DNA of 64,000 bases from Granulibacter bethesdensis. GTDB taxonomy: Bacteria > Pseudomonadota > Alphaproteobacteria > Acetobacterales > Acetobacteraceae. The stretch lies in NCBI RefSeq assembly GCF_001889525.1, contig NZ_CP018192.1, forward strand, positions 682,001 through 746,000, read 5' to 3'. A program made the position numbers and the translations under genes. Shown piece after piece: positions 25,404-34,390 of the stretch; positions within the stretch are counted from its first letter, which is position 1, and each line of letters opens with the position of its first letter. The notes beneath the pieces were generated by a model. It saw only the letters and a program-made list of their open reading frames with translations. It made no database searches and was not told the origin of the DNA.

Positions 25404-26969
25404 ATGTGGACTATATTCAAGAGAGTATCGGCACATTCGATATGCGAGCGTGCCTGGACTGTCAGCGGCTTGGTCTGTGGCGTGGCGGTCATTTTCGCAC
25501 CGATGCAAGGCTGGGCTGATCAGGTTCTGTATGATTCACGTGGTACGCGGATTCAGGCTTTTATGGAGCTGGGCGGTGTGATCATGAATGGCGCTAATAT
25601 AAACTTTGGCGCCGGTTCGATTGTCTATCATGATGGACGTCCGGTCGCCAATCGCGGGCCTGTGACGGCCGAGCTATATTTCAAACCGGGCGTCATGGTG
25701 TCCCACCATTTCAATATTGGAACGTTATACGGGTCGGTCAATGCCATCGGTACCAAAACGGTCGGGCATGGCGATTTCGAGCAGTTTTCGCAGACCGGGC
25801 ATGAGCCTTTCTACATGGGGGTGGAGGAAGCCTATCTGGGATTTGAAACCAATCTTGCTTCTGGTGGCGGCAAGGATGTTGTCGCCATTCAGGGCGGAAG
25901 ACAGGTTTTCAAAATCGATGATGGCTTTCTCGTTGGTCGCGGAACATACAATACAGGCGGACGTGCGGCATGGTGGTATGCGCCCCGTATGGCGTTCTCG
26001 GGTCCGGGGGTGATCAAGTTTGATGGACATCCCGTGCGCGCCGATATCTTCGCGCTGGAAGTCAATTCCGATGCGGGCCTGACATATGGTTTCGATCGGC
26101 CCAGAAGCAGTTTCGCAGGCTTCGATGTCACACTGTTCCGCAGCAAGCCGGGCCTTGACGGCGCACCAACCTATGCCAATCGCGAGGCATATGTGACGCT
26201 GACCTACTTCAATATTTATGACTCCGACAAATCCAGCACCTATAATTACACCAGCCGCGCCAATCGTGACGGCATGAATGTTTATTCGCTGAGTTTCGGC
26301 GGCTCATTCGTTCCCATCAAGGCATTGGGAATCAGAAAGAACTTTACGCTCTATGGCCAATATGTCGGTGAACAGAACAGCAATGCCAGCCAAGGGTACC
26401 AGAGCGTTGATGCGTATGCCTATTATATAGAGCCAGGCTACAGTTTTTCTGATCTTCCATGGTCGCCCTCGGTCTATTACCGTCGCACCACCTATAGCGG
26501 TGAGAATAATCCCAAAGGAACGGTCAAGCACTCTTATGATCCGCTGTTTCTCTATAATGGCTCCCGCAAACTGTATGGCGGATATTTTTCGGGCGAGGTC
26601 GTTGGTGAATATCTGATGGGATATTCAGGATATGATGTTAATCAGGTCGGCATCACCCTTAATCCGCCTTTTCACGTTTTCAAGCATGATGACAAGACGG
26701 CTTTCAACATCATCTACTATAATGTTCTTATGAATCATCCTTCGCAGTACGGCCTGAATACCGGCAGTAACAAGTATAGCGATGAGGTGGATGTCTCGGT
26801 CAACTATCAGTATAGCCCGACTATCTCCGGTGCCATGCTGGCAGGTGTTGCATTTCCCGGCCGTAATGGCCTTGCCAATGTCGCGAGTTATCAGCCCGCA
26901 ACCGGTAACCAGCCTGTCGTCGGCGGCAATGCCTATGTGCTTGAGGCTTTTATCTACACGCGGTTCTGA
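25404..26969 (+). CDS. Outer-membrane beta-barrel protein (porin / alginate-export-like)
   Basis: A 521-residue exported protein. The N-terminal signal has a basic start, a hydrophobic core TVSGLVCGVAVIFAPM and cleavage near QGWA-DQ. The mature part is a series of amphipathic aromatic-rich strands, for example YFKPGVMVSHHFNIGTLYGS, NFTLYGQYVGEQN, YYIEPGYSF and AFNIIYYNVLMN. It ends in FIYTRF, a terminal Phe typical of barrels. VVAIQGGRQVFKIDDGFLVGR resembles a strand pair of the alginate-export group, but this is weak. ATG 25404 follows GGGGAAA; ATG 25383 is possible. The substrate is unknown. The neighbouring TonB receptor and Fur-like box suggest nutrient uptake. Confidence 0.7.
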   Translation: MWTIFKRVSAHSICERAWTVSGLVCGVAVIFAPMQGWADQVLYDSRGTRIQAFMELGGVIMNGANINFGAGSIVYHDGRPVANRGPVTAELYFKPGVMVSHHFNIGTLYGSVNAIGTKTVGHGDFEQFSQTGHEPFYMGVEEAYLGFETNLASGGGKDVVAIQGGRQVFKIDDGFLVGRGTYNTGGRAAWWYAPRMAFSGPGVIKFDGHPVRADIFALEVNSDAGLTYGFDRPRSSFAGFDVTLFRSKPGLDGAPTYANREAYVTLTYFNIYDSDKSSTYNYTSRANRDGMNVYSLSFGGSFVPIKALGIRKNFTLYGQYVGEQNSNASQGYQSVDAYAYYIEPGYSFSDLPWSPSVYYRRTTYSGENNPKGTVKHSYDPLFLYNGSRKLYGGYFSGEVVGEYLMGYSGYDVNQVGITLNPPFHVFKHDDKTAFNIIYYNVLMNHPSQYGLNTGSNKYSDEVDVSVNYQYSPTISGAMLAGVAFPGRNGLANVASYQPATGNQPVVGGNAYVLEAFIYTRF

Positions 26970-26991
26970 GCAGGGAACGCGCCGGTGAACC

Positions 26992-27022
26992 AAAAAAACG
27001 GGGCAATGAAGGCCCCGTTTTT
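26992..27022. terminator. Bidirectional terminator between barrel protein and secA
   Basis: ACGGGGC (26998-27004) pairs with GCCCCGT (27012-27018), with a seven-base A-tract on the left and TTTTT on the right, so it suits both converging genes. Confidence 0.85.
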
Positions 27023-27050
27023 CATTTCTTATTCAGAAAAATGAGCGTTT

Positions 27051-29804
27051 TCAGCCAAGCCTGCCGTGGCAGTGCTTGTATTTTTGTCCGGACCCGCACG
27101 GGCAGGGAGCATTGCGAGGAACATTGATCCATGTGGAAGGATCATTGAAATCAATCCCCTCTATATCTGCATAGGCAGCGGAAAACATCGCAGGTGGAGG
27201 AGGGGGCAGGGGAATATCCTCTCCGTTCGGGCCGACAGCCATACGGATGCTGACGGGTTCGGGATGGCTTTCCACGAATTGGCTGGCGCTGCTGACGAAA
27301 GGATCGGCGCTGGCCGGCGGGGGGGCGCCGAATTCCACCTGCGCCAGAATAGCGGTTACGCGTTCCTTCAGCTCATCCAGCATCGCATTGAACAGAGAAA
27401 AAGCCTCGCTCTTGTATTCATTGAGCGGATCGCGCTGGCCATAGGCGCGCAGGCCGATGCCCTGACGAAGCTGGTCAAGCAGCAGCAGATGTTCTTTCCA
27501 CACCTGATCCAGCGTTTGCAGCAGCAAGGCCTTCTCGATATAGCGCATGGCATCGGCCCCGGCATGGGCGGCCTTCACATCCATCAACTCTGTGGCGGCA
27601 GCCTGAACGCGGCGGCGCATTTCCGCTTCGTCAACACCTTCCTCACGCCCCCATTCCTCGACAGGAAGATCGGCATTCAGCAACGCGCGCAGGCCGGCGG
27701 CCAGACCGGCTGTATCCCATTGCTCCTGAAAGGCGCGCTCGGGGATATGGCGGGTGATCAGGGTGTCGATCACTTCTTCCCGCATATCCGTGACGGTCTC
27801 GCTCACATCATCGGCGTTCATGAATTCGCGGCGCTGGGCGTAGACCTCCTTGCGCTGGTCATTCATCACGTCGTCGTATTTCAGCACGTTCTTGCGCATA
27901 TCGAAGTTGCGGGCCTCGACTTTCTTCTGCGCTTTTTCCAGGGCCTTGTTGATCCAGGGATGGATGATCGCCTCGCCATCCTTCAGCCCGAGACGTTGCA
28001 GCATCGCGCCCATGCGGTCACTGCCGAAGATGCGCATCAGATCATCTTCCAGCGACAGGAAGAAGCGGGATTCGCCCGGATCGCCCTGCCGGCCGGAGCG
28101 GCCACGAAGCTGATTATCAATGCGGCGGCTTTCATGGCGTTCCGTGCCGATCACGAACAGGCCACCGGCCTTGCGCACGGCTTCATGCGCTTCCTGCACT
28201 TCCTGTTCGATCCGGGCGATCGCGGCGTCGCGTTCCGGTCCTTCCGGCATATCCGCAAGCTCGGTCTGGATCCGTGCCTCGGCATTGCCGCCGAGTTTGA
28301 TGTCGGTGCCGCGCCCGGCCATGTTGGTGGCGATGGTGACACGGCCCGGCGCACCGGCTTCGGCAACAATGATCGCCTCACGCTCGTGCTGCTTGGCGTT
28401 CAGCAATTCGGCCGGGATGCGCTTCTGATCCAGCAACTGCTTGATTACTTCGCTCTTTTCGATGGAGGTCGTGCCCACCAGAACAGGCTGGCCGCGTGTA
28501 CGGATTTCCTCGATCAGATTGGCGACGGCCTCATATTTCTCACGTGCGGTGCGATAGACTTCGTCATCGCCATCCTTGCGCTGGACCGGCAGGTTGGTGG
28601 GAACCGCCAGCACATCGAGCTTGTAGATCTCCGCGAATTCATCCGCCTCGGTCAATGCGGTGCCTGTCATGCCCGCCAGTTTCGGATACATGCGGAAGTA
28701 GTTCTGGAAGGTGATGGAGGCCAGCGTCTGGTTTTCCTGCTGGACGGTTACATGTTCCTTGGCTTCCAGCGCCTGGTGCAACCCTTCGGAGTAGCGGCGG
28801 CCATCCATCATGCGGCCGGTGAATTCGTCGATGATGATCACTTTGTCGTCGCGGACAATATATTCGACGTTCCGTTCGAACAGGGTATGGGCCCGCAGCG
28901 ATTGCTGCACATGGTGCAGAACGGTGATGTTGAAGGTGTCGTAAAGATTTCCGTCGGTCAGGATGCCGCTTGCATGCAGCATCTCCTCGACCTTTTCCGA
29001 TCCGGCTTCGGTCAGGTGTACGCTGCGCTGCTTTTCGTCTTTTTCGAAAGTAGCCGGGTCTTTTACCAGCTCCCTGACCACTGCATCGACCGAGCGATAA
29101 AGGTCAGAGCTGTCTTCCGCCGGGCCGGAGATGATAAGCGGGGTACGGGCCTCATCGATCAGGATGCTGTCGACTTCGTCGACGATGGCATAGGTGAAGT
29201 CGCGCTGGACCATATCCTCCAGCCGGTACTTCATGTTGTCGCGCAGGTAATCGAACCCGAATTCGTTATTGGTGCCATAGGTGATGTCGGCATGGTAAGC
29301 GGCACGGCGTTCATGCTCTTCCTGCCCATGCACCACGATGCCGGTAGACAGACCGAGGAAGCTGTACAGCTGCCCCATTGTTTCCGCATCGCGGCGGGCG
29401 AGGTAGTCATTCACCGTCACCACATGGACGCCCTGTCCGGTCAGGGCGTTGAGATAGACAGGCAGGGTGGCCACCAGCGTCTTGCCTTCGCCGGTCCGCA
29501 TTTCGGCGATCTTGCCGTCATGCAGCACCATGCCGCCGATCAGCTGGACGTCGAAATGACGCATGCCGAAAACACGTTTCGATGCCTCCCGCACTGTGGC
29601 GAAGGCTTCGGGGAGGATACCGTCCAGCGTGGCGCCCTCCGCGAGCTTCTGTTTTAGCAGGATGGTGCGGGCCTGTAGTTCTGCATCCGTCAGCGCGGCG
29701 AGTTCGGGTTCCAGGGCATTGACCTGCTGCACCCGCCGCTGATACTCGCGCAGGGAGCGATCATTGCTGGAGCCGAAGATGGAGCGGACGAGTCTCGCGA
29801 ACAT
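27051..29804 (-). CDS. secA: Preprotein translocase ATPase SecA
   Basis: A 917-residue SecA, the ATPase motor of the Sec system. It begins [20 protein letters not shown]. Walker A is in [14 protein letters not shown], and the DEAD-type motif is in [35 protein letters not shown] and [14 protein letters not shown] are present in the second nucleotide domain, with [17 protein letters not shown] near it. The C-terminal zinc motif is [16 protein letters not shown], which binds SecB and lipid. ATG 29804 is chosen because the 30 extra residues to 29894 are not family-like. The gene diverges from the isomerase gene, an arrangement common in alphaproteobacteria. Confidence 0.97.
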   Translation of the reverse strand: MFARLVRSIFGSSNDRSLREYQRRVQQVNALEPELAALTDAELQARTILLKQKLAEGATLDGILPEAFATVREASKRVFGMRHFDVQLIGGMVLHDGKIAEMRTGEGKTLVATLPVYLNALTGQGVHVVTVNDYLARRDAETMGQLYSFLGLSTGIVVHGQEEHERRAAYHADITYGTNNEFGFDYLRDNMKYRLEDMVQRDFTYAIVDEVDSILIDEARTPLIISGPAEDSSDLYRSVDAVVRELVKDPATFEKDEKQRSVHLTEAGSEKVEEMLHASGILTDGNLYDTFNITVLHHVQQSLRAHTLFERNVEYIVRDDKVIIIDEFTGRMMDGRRYSEGLHQALEAKEHVTVQQENQTLASITFQNYFRMYPKLAGMTGTALTEADEFAEIYKLDVLAVPTNLPVQRKDGDDEVYRTAREKYEAVANLIEEIRTRGQPVLVGTTSIEKSEVIKQLLDQKRIPAELLNAKQHEREAIIVAEAGAPGRVTIATNMAGRGTDIKLGGNAEARIQTELADMPEGPERDAAIARIEQEVQEAHEAVRKAGGLFVIGTERHESRRIDNQLRGRSGRQGDPGESRFFLSLEDDLMRIFGSDRMGAMLQRLGLKDGEAIIHPWINKALEKAQKKVEARNFDMRKNVLKYDDVMNDQRKEVYAQRREFMNADDVSETVTDMREEVIDTLITRHIPERAFQEQWDTAGLAAGLRALLNADLPVEEWGREEGVDEAEMRRRVQAAATELMDVKAAHAGADAMRYIEKALLLQTLDQVWKEHLLLLDQLRQGIGLRAYGQRDPLNEYKSEAFSLFNAMLDELKERVTAILAQVEFGAPPPASADPFVSSASQFVESHPEPVSIRMAVGPNGEDIPLPPPPPAMFSAAYADIEGIDFNDPSTWINVPRNAPCPCGSGQKYKHCHGRLG

Positions 29805-30129
29805 CGAAGTGCTTTCCGGATAAGGATTCCGTGCCGGCCCGGAGCCCGGCACGGAGTGAGAGCCAGTGGATGGTGAGCCTGACAGACCCATCATCAGCCG
29901 CTTCAGATAGGACCCGTCGCGGGCCGGGTCAACGCAGCGGCCCTGTCGGGGGACGGGATAAAGTGGAAAACAGCCTTCCGAAGCATGATGGTACGGTTAT
30001 CTTGTAAGGTTTCTCCCATCCCCCCGCTTGAGTGAAGGCGCGGCATTCGTCATGATCCAGCCGCAAGCTTGCGGGGTGTATGGCCGAGAGGCGATATCCT
30101 CGCCGCCCGTCAAGAACCAAGGAACGTCC
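29805..30129. other. Divergent intergenic region with hairpin in the secA leader
   Basis: This 325-base gap between divergent secA and the parvulin gene should hold both promoters. CCGTGCCGG (29829-29837) and CCGGCACGG (29846-29854) form a perfect 9-bp hairpin about 25 bases before the secA start on the secA transcript. A 14-bp palindrome CCGCAAGCTTGCGG is at 30061-30074, about 55 bases before the other gene. No confident -10/-35 pair could be picked. Confidence 0.5.
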
Positions 30130-31068
30130 ATGACTTTTTATCCCACGGTGTCCCGTTGCTTCAGCAGCACGCGGAGTCGGACTTTACTGGCCGCCGCCCT
30201 GCTGGCCGGGAGCGCCGGGCTTTCCGTCACCGCAGCACAGGCTGATGACGCAGCCTCCGCCCAGAAGGCGGCACCGCCCCCGAGCACGGTCGTCGGCCGT
30301 GTCAATGGCGCCGACATTCATCTGGGGGATCTGGAGGATGCCGCCCGCAATCTGCCGGAACAGATGCGTCAGGCCCCGCCGCAGGTCATCTACCCGATCC
30401 TGCTGAACCAGATGCTCCAGCGTGAGGCGCTGGTTCAGGCGGCCCGCAAGGAAGGTCTGGACAAGAAGCCGGATGTCGCAGCCGATATGAAGCGGGCTGC
30501 CAATCAGACGCTTCAGAACGATTATATCCGTGAGCATGTCGGCCCGCTGCTGACCGATGAGGCGCTGCGGAAGAAATTCGACAAGGAACTGGCTGGCAAG
30601 CCGGGTGAGGAAGAAGTCCATGCCCGCCACATTCTGGTGCCGACCGAGGATGAGGCGAAGCGCATCATCGCCGAGCTGAAGGCGGGCGGCGATTTCGCCA
30701 AGATTGCCAAGGAACGCAGCAAGGATCCGGGCGCTGCGAATGGTGGGGATCTGGGGTTCTTCAAGCAGGCCGATATGGTGCCGGAATTCAGCAAGGCGGC
30801 CTTCGCGCTGAAGAATAATGAAGTCTCCCCCACGCCGGTGCATACCCAGTTCGGCTGGCACGTGATCCAGACGCTGGAACATCGTCGTGCTCCGGCCCAG
30901 ACTTTCGAGCAGGCGCGTGATCAGCTCCGTCAGCAGGTGATTCAGGACGGGGTGAAAGATCTTGTCACGAACGCCATGAAGGGCGCGAAGGTTGAACGCT
31001 TCAACCCTGATGGTTCCGTGCCGAAGCCGGAGGCTGCCCCTGCGGCCCCTGCTCCCGCGAAGAACTGA
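30130..31068 (+). CDS. Periplasmic parvulin-type peptidyl-prolyl isomerase
   Basis: A 312-residue SurA/PrsA-like protein. A signal peptide covers MTFYPTVSRCFSS to the hydrophobic TLLAAALLAGSAGLSVTAA and AQA cleavage. A helical chaperone-like part contains QVIYPILLNQMLQREALVQAA. The PpiC rotamase domain (about 160-265) shows EEVHARHILVPTEDEA, DPGAANGGDLGFF and QFGWHVIQTLEHR. The tail is Pro/Ala-rich. It probably folds outer-membrane or exported proteins. ATG 30130 is chosen because it gives the signal peptide; the frame extends to 30028. argJ follows after 3 bases. Confidence 0.93.
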   Translation: MTFYPTVSRCFSSTRSRTLLAAALLAGSAGLSVTAAQADDAASAQKAAPPPSTVVGRVNGADIHLGDLEDAARNLPEQMRQAPPQVIYPILLNQMLQREALVQAARKEGLDKKPDVAADMKRAANQTLQNDYIREHVGPLLTDEALRKKFDKELAGKPGEEEVHARHILVPTEDEAKRIIAELKAGGDFAKIAKERSKDPGAANGGDLGFFKQADMVPEFSKAAFALKNNEVSPTPVHTQFGWHVIQTLEHRRAPAQTFEQARDQLRQQVIQDGVKDLVTNAMKGAKVERFNPDGSVPKPEAAPAAPAPAKN

Positions 31069-31071
31069 GCC

Positions 31072-32301
31072 ATGACTCATCCGGTTTCTCCTTTGGCCGT
31101 CACGCTGCCTGAGATGCCGCCTCTGCCGGGTGTCAGGCTTGGTGCGGCGGCAGCTGGTATCCGCTATAAGGGCCGCACCGATCTGGTCATGGTGGAGCTG
31201 GCACAAGGCACAACTGTTGCGGGGGTATTTACCCGCAACAAATGTCCCGGCGCACCGATCGGCTGGTGCCGGGAGGCACTGAAGGGCGGCCATGCGCGGG
31301 GGCTGGTGGTCAACGCTGGCAATGCCAATGTTTTCACCGGTCGCGCCGGGGAAGAAGCGGCTCGCCGCAGCGCTGAAGCGGCGGCAAAGTTGCTCGGCTG
31401 TGCGGAGGAGGAAGTTTTTCTGGCCTCCACCGGCGTGATTGGCGAGCAACTGCCTTATGAGCGGATTGTCTCCGCTCTTCCCGCCCTGCATACGGCGCTG
31501 ACCGAGGACACATGGCATGATGCCGCGCGTGGCATCATGACCACCGATACCTTTCCCAAGGGAGCGGTCCGTACTGCGAAGATCGGCGGAAAGACGGTGC
31601 GCATTCAGGGGATTGCCAAGGGCAGCGGTATGATCGCCCCGGATATGGCGACCATGCTTTGCTTCGTGTTTACGGACGCGGCCATTCCCGCGGCGGCTTT
31701 GCAGTCCATGTTGGGCAAGGCAGTCAAAACCAGTTTCAACCGCATCACGGTGGACAGTGATACCTCCACCAGTGACACAGTGCTGCTATTCGCGACTGGC
31801 CAGGCCAATCATCCTGGCGTCCCGGAAACAGGCGGTCCAGCCCTGCGCGATTTTGCGCGTGCCTTGTCTGAAATTTTGCTCGATCTTGCTCTTCAGGTGG
31901 TACGGGACGGCGAAGGCGCGCAGAAGCTGATCCGGATCGATGTCGAAGGTGCTGTCAGCAATGGTTCCGCCGAGAAAATCGCCATGTCCATCGCCAATTC
32001 CCCGCTGGTGAAAACGGCTGTTGCCGGAGAAGATGCGAACTGGGGTCGCATCGTGATGGCAGTCGGCAAGGCAGGTGAGCCGGCGGATCGCGACAAGCTT
32101 GGTGTTGCGGTTGGCGGCGTATGGATGGCCCGCAATGGCGGTGTGATCGACGGATATGACGAGGCTCCGGTTGTGGCCCATATGAAAGGCCGGGCAATCA
32201 ATATTGCGGTCGATCTTGGTCTCGGCAAAGGCCGGGCGACTGCCTGGACCTGCGATCTGACGCACGGTTACATCGACATCAACGGCTCCTACAGGAGCTG
32301 A
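31072..32301 (+). CDS. argJ: Glutamate N-acetyltransferase / amino-acid acetyltransferase ArgJ
   Basis: A 409-residue ornithine acetyltransferase. It recycles the acetyl group from N-acetylornithine to glutamate, and many members also use acetyl-CoA. The autocleavage site is in PDMATMLCFVFTDA with Thr194 as nucleophile. Other family marks are GVFTRNKCPGAPIGWCR, NAGNANVFTG, TDTFPKGAV, FNRITVDSDTSTSDTVLLFA and VAGEDANWGRIVMAVGKAG. It lies in an operon after the isomerase and 4 bases before the GNAT-MutT gene. Confidence 0.97.
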   Translation: MTHPVSPLAVTLPEMPPLPGVRLGAAAAGIRYKGRTDLVMVELAQGTTVAGVFTRNKCPGAPIGWCREALKGGHARGLVVNAGNANVFTGRAGEEAARRSAEAAAKLLGCAEEEVFLASTGVIGEQLPYERIVSALPALHTALTEDTWHDAARGIMTTDTFPKGAVRTAKIGGKTVRIQGIAKGSGMIAPDMATMLCFVFTDAAIPAAALQSMLGKAVKTSFNRITVDSDTSTSDTVLLFATGQANHPGVPETGGPALRDFARALSEILLDLALQVVRDGEGAQKLIRIDVEGAVSNGSAEKIAMSIANSPLVKTAVAGEDANWGRIVMAVGKAGEPADRDKLGVAVGGVWMARNGGVIDGYDEAPVVAHMKGRAINIAVDLGLGKGRATAWTCDLTHGYIDINGSYRS

Positions 32302-32305
32302 CAGG

Positions 32306-33475
32306 GTGGCGGATGAAGCGCGGCCGGAAAGGCCTCCGTTCAGCTTTCGGGCACGGAGCAGCGGTGCTGAGATAGCCCGTTCGCCATCGAGTCAGACTTC
32401 ATCCGAAACACCTGCCTTCAAGCCGCTCCGCACGGAGCGCCTTATTCTGCGTCCATTTTCCCCCGAAGATGCGCCGGCCCTGCACCGGTTGATCAATGAT
32501 TGGGAAATCAGTCGCACTTTGGCAGAAGTTCCGTTCCCTTATCCGCGCAGTCTGGCCGATGAGTGGATCGGTTCCACCTTGCAGGGTATCAGGGAGGGAA
32601 CCGCCTGGCATCTCGGCATTACCGGTCATGAAGGCTATGAGCCAGCCCCCAAGGAGACCCTGATCGGCGGGGTCGGCCTGCGTCTGCTGCCGGAAGGTCG
32701 CGGCAGTCTCCGGCAGGCTGGACGGGCGGCGAGCATTGGCTACTGGGTCGGACGGCGTTTCTGGGGGCATGGGGTGGCGACCGAGGCGGTCGGCAGGCTG
32801 TGCCGCTGGGCCATGGCCAATCTGCCGATCAACCGGCTGGAAGCGACGGCTGACCGCGATAATCTGGCCTCGATCGCAGTGCTGAAGCGAATTGGTTTCC
32901 GGGAAGTCGGGGCGGGCGTGAAACCCTTTCGCTCCCGGGCCGGAGAAGTGCCGGTGCTGCATTTCGAGGCGCTGCGGGACGATCTGTTCGGAGTGCCCGA
33001 TGCGGGCCTGCCGCGTGGGCGGGAACAGGTAACACCGCCACAATCGGGCATCATGCCGGGCATGGCGCCTGCCAATCTGCCAGTCCTGCTGGTGGTCGCG
33101 GCGGCGCTGGTGAACGCTCAGGGAGAGATCCTGCTGGCCCGTCGTCCGGAAGGGCGCAGCATGGCGGGGCTGTGGGAGTTCCCAGGTGGCAAGGTGGAAC
33201 CCGGTGAGACCCCTGAACAGGCCCTGATCCGTGAATTGCGGGAGGAACTGGGTGTAGATGCCTCTGCCGGATGTCTGGCCCCTCTCGCCTTTGCCAGCCA
33301 TGCGTATGAAAAATTTCATCTTTTGATGCCGCTTTACGCATGCCGTCGCTGGCAGGGTGTGCCGAGACCAAGAGAAGAGCAGGCTCTGGCATGGGTGCTG
33401 CCGGATCAACTCGACCGTTACCCGATGCCGGCGGCTGATATACCGCTCATCCCTATATTGCGGGATCTGCTCTAA
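32306..33475 (+). CDS. GNAT acetyltransferase fused to MutT-type Nudix hydrolase
   Basis: A 389-residue two-domain protein that starts with GTG 32306. Residues about 40-230 are a RimJ/RimL-type GNAT domain (LRTERLILRPFSPEDA, SIGYWVGRRFWGHGVATEA, NLASIAVLKRIGFREVGAG). Residues about 255-389 are MutT-like (ILLARRPEGRSMAGLWEFPG), with Nudix box GGKVEPGETPEQALIRELRE and EELG from residue 294. MutT hydrolyses 8-oxo-dGTP to avoid mutations. In many alphaproteobacteria a GNAT gene and mutT lie separately after argJ, so the fusion probably arose from adjacent genes. The acetyltransferase target is unknown. Confidence 0.9.
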   Translation: MADEARPERPPFSFRARSSGAEIARSPSSQTSSETPAFKPLRTERLILRPFSPEDAPALHRLINDWEISRTLAEVPFPYPRSLADEWIGSTLQGIREGTAWHLGITGHEGYEPAPKETLIGGVGLRLLPEGRGSLRQAGRAASIGYWVGRRFWGHGVATEAVGRLCRWAMANLPINRLEATADRDNLASIAVLKRIGFREVGAGVKPFRSRAGEVPVLHFEALRDDLFGVPDAGLPRGREQVTPPQSGIMPGMAPANLPVLLVVAAALVNAQGEILLARRPEGRSMAGLWEFPGGKVEPGETPEQALIRELREELGVDASAGCLAPLAFASHAYEKFHLLMPLYACRRWQGVPRPREEQALAWVLPDQLDRYPMPAADIPLIPILRDLL

Positions 33476-33492
33476 GCCTGCACTCTGACTGC

Positions 33493-34278
33493 ATGAGTCA
33501 TACATCTTCTGCGCAAGGCGCATGTCTGCTGGTGATCGGTAACGAGATTCTCTCGGGCCGTACGCAAGACAGGAATATCCAGTTTCTGGCTCGTGCATTG
33601 GGCGAGCATGGGTTGCCGCTGCGGGAGGTCAGGGTCATTCCGGATATCCGGGAAACCATTATCGCCACTGTGAATGAAACCCGTGCCCGTTTTGCTCATG
33701 TGCTGACCACGGGTGGTATCGGCCCTACTCATGATGACATTACCAGCGAATGTGTGGCGGCGGCTTTCGGTGTTCCGTGGGAGCCTCATCCGGAAGCATG
33801 GGCCTTGATGGAGGCGCATTATCCGCCGGGTGGCTTCAACCCGGCGCGTCAGCGCATGGCGACAATGCCGAGAGGGGCGAGGCTGATCGCCAATCCGGTT
33901 TCTCTCGCGCCGGGATTCAGTATTGGGAATGTGCATGTCATGGCCGGTATCCCAGCCGTTATGCAGGCGATGTTTCAGGATCTGGTCAAGCGTCTGCCTG
34001 CGGGGTTGCCCGTATTATCCCGCAGTGTTCATGCCTGGGATATTGCAGAAGGCACGATTGCTGCTGATCTGACGATTTTACAGATGCGTTGGCCTGATGT
34101 GGAAATAGGAAGTTATCCGTTCCAGAAAGAGGAAAACGGAAAGCGGATTTATGGCATCGCGATTGTTGCGAAAGGAACCAATGCCAGAAAGCTGGATGAT
34201 GTTGCTGCTGCTGTAATGGAATTGTTCGAAACATTTAATGTCTCTCCTGTTTTAGGAGAATTGGATCGAACATCTTGA
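33493..34278 (+). CDS. CinA/MoaB-like molybdopterin-binding domain protein
   Basis: A 261-residue protein of the COG1058 group, the N-terminal half of CinA. Key motifs are ACLLVIGNEILSGRTQDRN, LPLREVRVIPDIRETI and VLTTGGIGPTHDDITSECVAAAFG, the MPT-binding signature. GNVHVMAGIPAVMQAMF follows. The C-terminal nicotinamide deamidase domain of full CinA is absent. The role could be ADP-ribose or NMN-linked repair, or molybdopterin-like binding; it cannot be settled here. It follows the GNAT-MutT gene by 17 bases. Confidence 0.88.
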   Translation: MSHTSSAQGACLLVIGNEILSGRTQDRNIQFLARALGEHGLPLREVRVIPDIRETIIATVNETRARFAHVLTTGGIGPTHDDITSECVAAAFGVPWEPHPEAWALMEAHYPPGGFNPARQRMATMPRGARLIANPVSLAPGFSIGNVHVMAGIPAVMQAMFQDLVKRLPAGLPVLSRSVHAWDIAEGTIAADLTILQMRWPDVEIGSYPFQKEENGKRIYGIAIVAKGTNARKLDDVAAAVMELFETFNVSPVLGELDRTS

Positions 34279-34324
34279 AAAACAATATGAATACTTTATT
34301 TGTATCGGTTGTAATTTACTGTGC

Positions 34325-34343
34325 TGATTTTTCATAAAAATCA
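34325..34343. terminator. AT-rich hairpin between the CinA-like and repeat-protein genes
   Basis: TGATTTTT (34325-34332), CAT loop, AAAAATCA (34336-34343): perfect 8-bp arms, 47 bases after the stop. The weak AT stem could be a terminator or a regulatory site for the next gene. Confidence 0.35.
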
Positions 34344-34390
34344 TAATATATCTACAAATATCTGCGTATTTATTTCAGGGGCTGAATCGG

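Noticed and set aside
27066-29657. 863-residue open frame antisense to secA
   Set aside because: It is the mirror of a highly conserved GC-rich gene; its sequence has no family motifs and secA on the other strand is certain.
30184-31518. 444-residue minus-strand frame over the isomerase and argJ genes
   Set aside because: Both plus-strand genes are clear family members; the antisense frame is a composition effect.
32399-33598. 399-residue minus-strand frame over the GNAT-MutT gene
   Set aside because: The plus-strand product has intact GNAT and Nudix motifs; the antisense product shows none.
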